DNA of 14,244 nucleotides from UBA1049 sp964522305 (GTDB taxonomy: Bacteria; Bacillota; Clostridia; Oscillospirales; CAG-382). The notes under the pieces were generated by a model, which ran no database searches, was not told the origin of the DNA, and saw only the letters and a program-made list of their open reading frames with translations. Shown here one piece after another: positions 14,212 to 14,244 of the stretch. The stretch covers positions 1 to 14,244 of the forward strand of contig CAZFVM010000025.1 of assembly GCA_964522305.1 (NCBI GenBank). The letters are read 5' to 3'. How positions within the stretch are numbered: position 1 is the first letter of the stretch; each line of letters starts with the position of its first letter. The position numbers were made by a program, and so were the translations under genes.

Positions 14212-14244
14212 ACGTATTTCAAAACACGACTTTTTTTAATGTAA

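Overview
The window looks like the chromosome of an anaerobic Firmicute of the Clostridia, probably from an uncultured or poorly sampled lineage. The evidence is strong AGGAG-type ribosome binding sites, sigma-A-like promoters, a Clostridia-style ECF sigma factor paired with a DUF4367-type anti-sigma factor, and an RHS protein of the Firmicute cell-surface type. This is judged from gene content only; no marker gene is present.

Left block (1-8430), moderate GC, metabolic. Two genes on the minus strand, an N-acetylmuramate-6-phosphate etherase (MurQ) and a secreted multidomain glycerophosphodiester phosphodiesterase that runs off the left edge, form one short operon. A regulatory interval of about 330 bp separates them from a divergent six-gene plus-strand operon (3539-8334). 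That operon encodes a polyprenyl-phosphate-type glycosyltransferase with C-terminal membrane helices, a TIM-barrel sugar isomerase/epimerase-like protein, a small unknown protein, a Gfo/Idh/MocA NAD(P)-dependent sugar oxidoreductase, a second TIM-barrel isomerase/epimerase-like protein, and a uridine-kinase-like P-loop kinase. A good sigma-A promoter (3481-3509) and a hairpin terminator (8384-8430) delimit it. Pairing an oxidoreductase with xylose-isomerase-like TIM barrels is the known arrangement for inositol catabolism and for oxidation/elimination cleavage of glycosides through 3-keto intermediates. Here it sits with a glycosyltransferase, a kinase and MurQ, so it may be an undescribed sugar or cell-envelope-glycan pathway.

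Right block (8431-14244), visibly more AT-rich, accessory. It starts with an ECF sigma factor that overlaps its likely membrane anti-sigma factor by 4 bases. Next come a multi-pass membrane protein of unknown function, a relic of a second DUF4367 gene (10932-11048) that is about 92% identical to the 3' end of the intact one, and an unrecognised lipoprotein. Then comes a short RHS-repeat protein whose C-terminus is an HNH/endonuclease VII-like toxin, followed with a 4-base overlap by a DUF2019-like presumed immunity protein. The block ends in a roughly 210-bp element (14002-14211) bounded by 22-base imperfect inverted repeats and filled with nested hairpins. It is noncoding and could be a small mobile element, a recombination site or a structured RNA.

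The left block reads as envelope sugar metabolism. The right block reads as a stress- or surface-response module plus a polymorphic toxin/immunity pair, and it carries scars of duplication and deletion.
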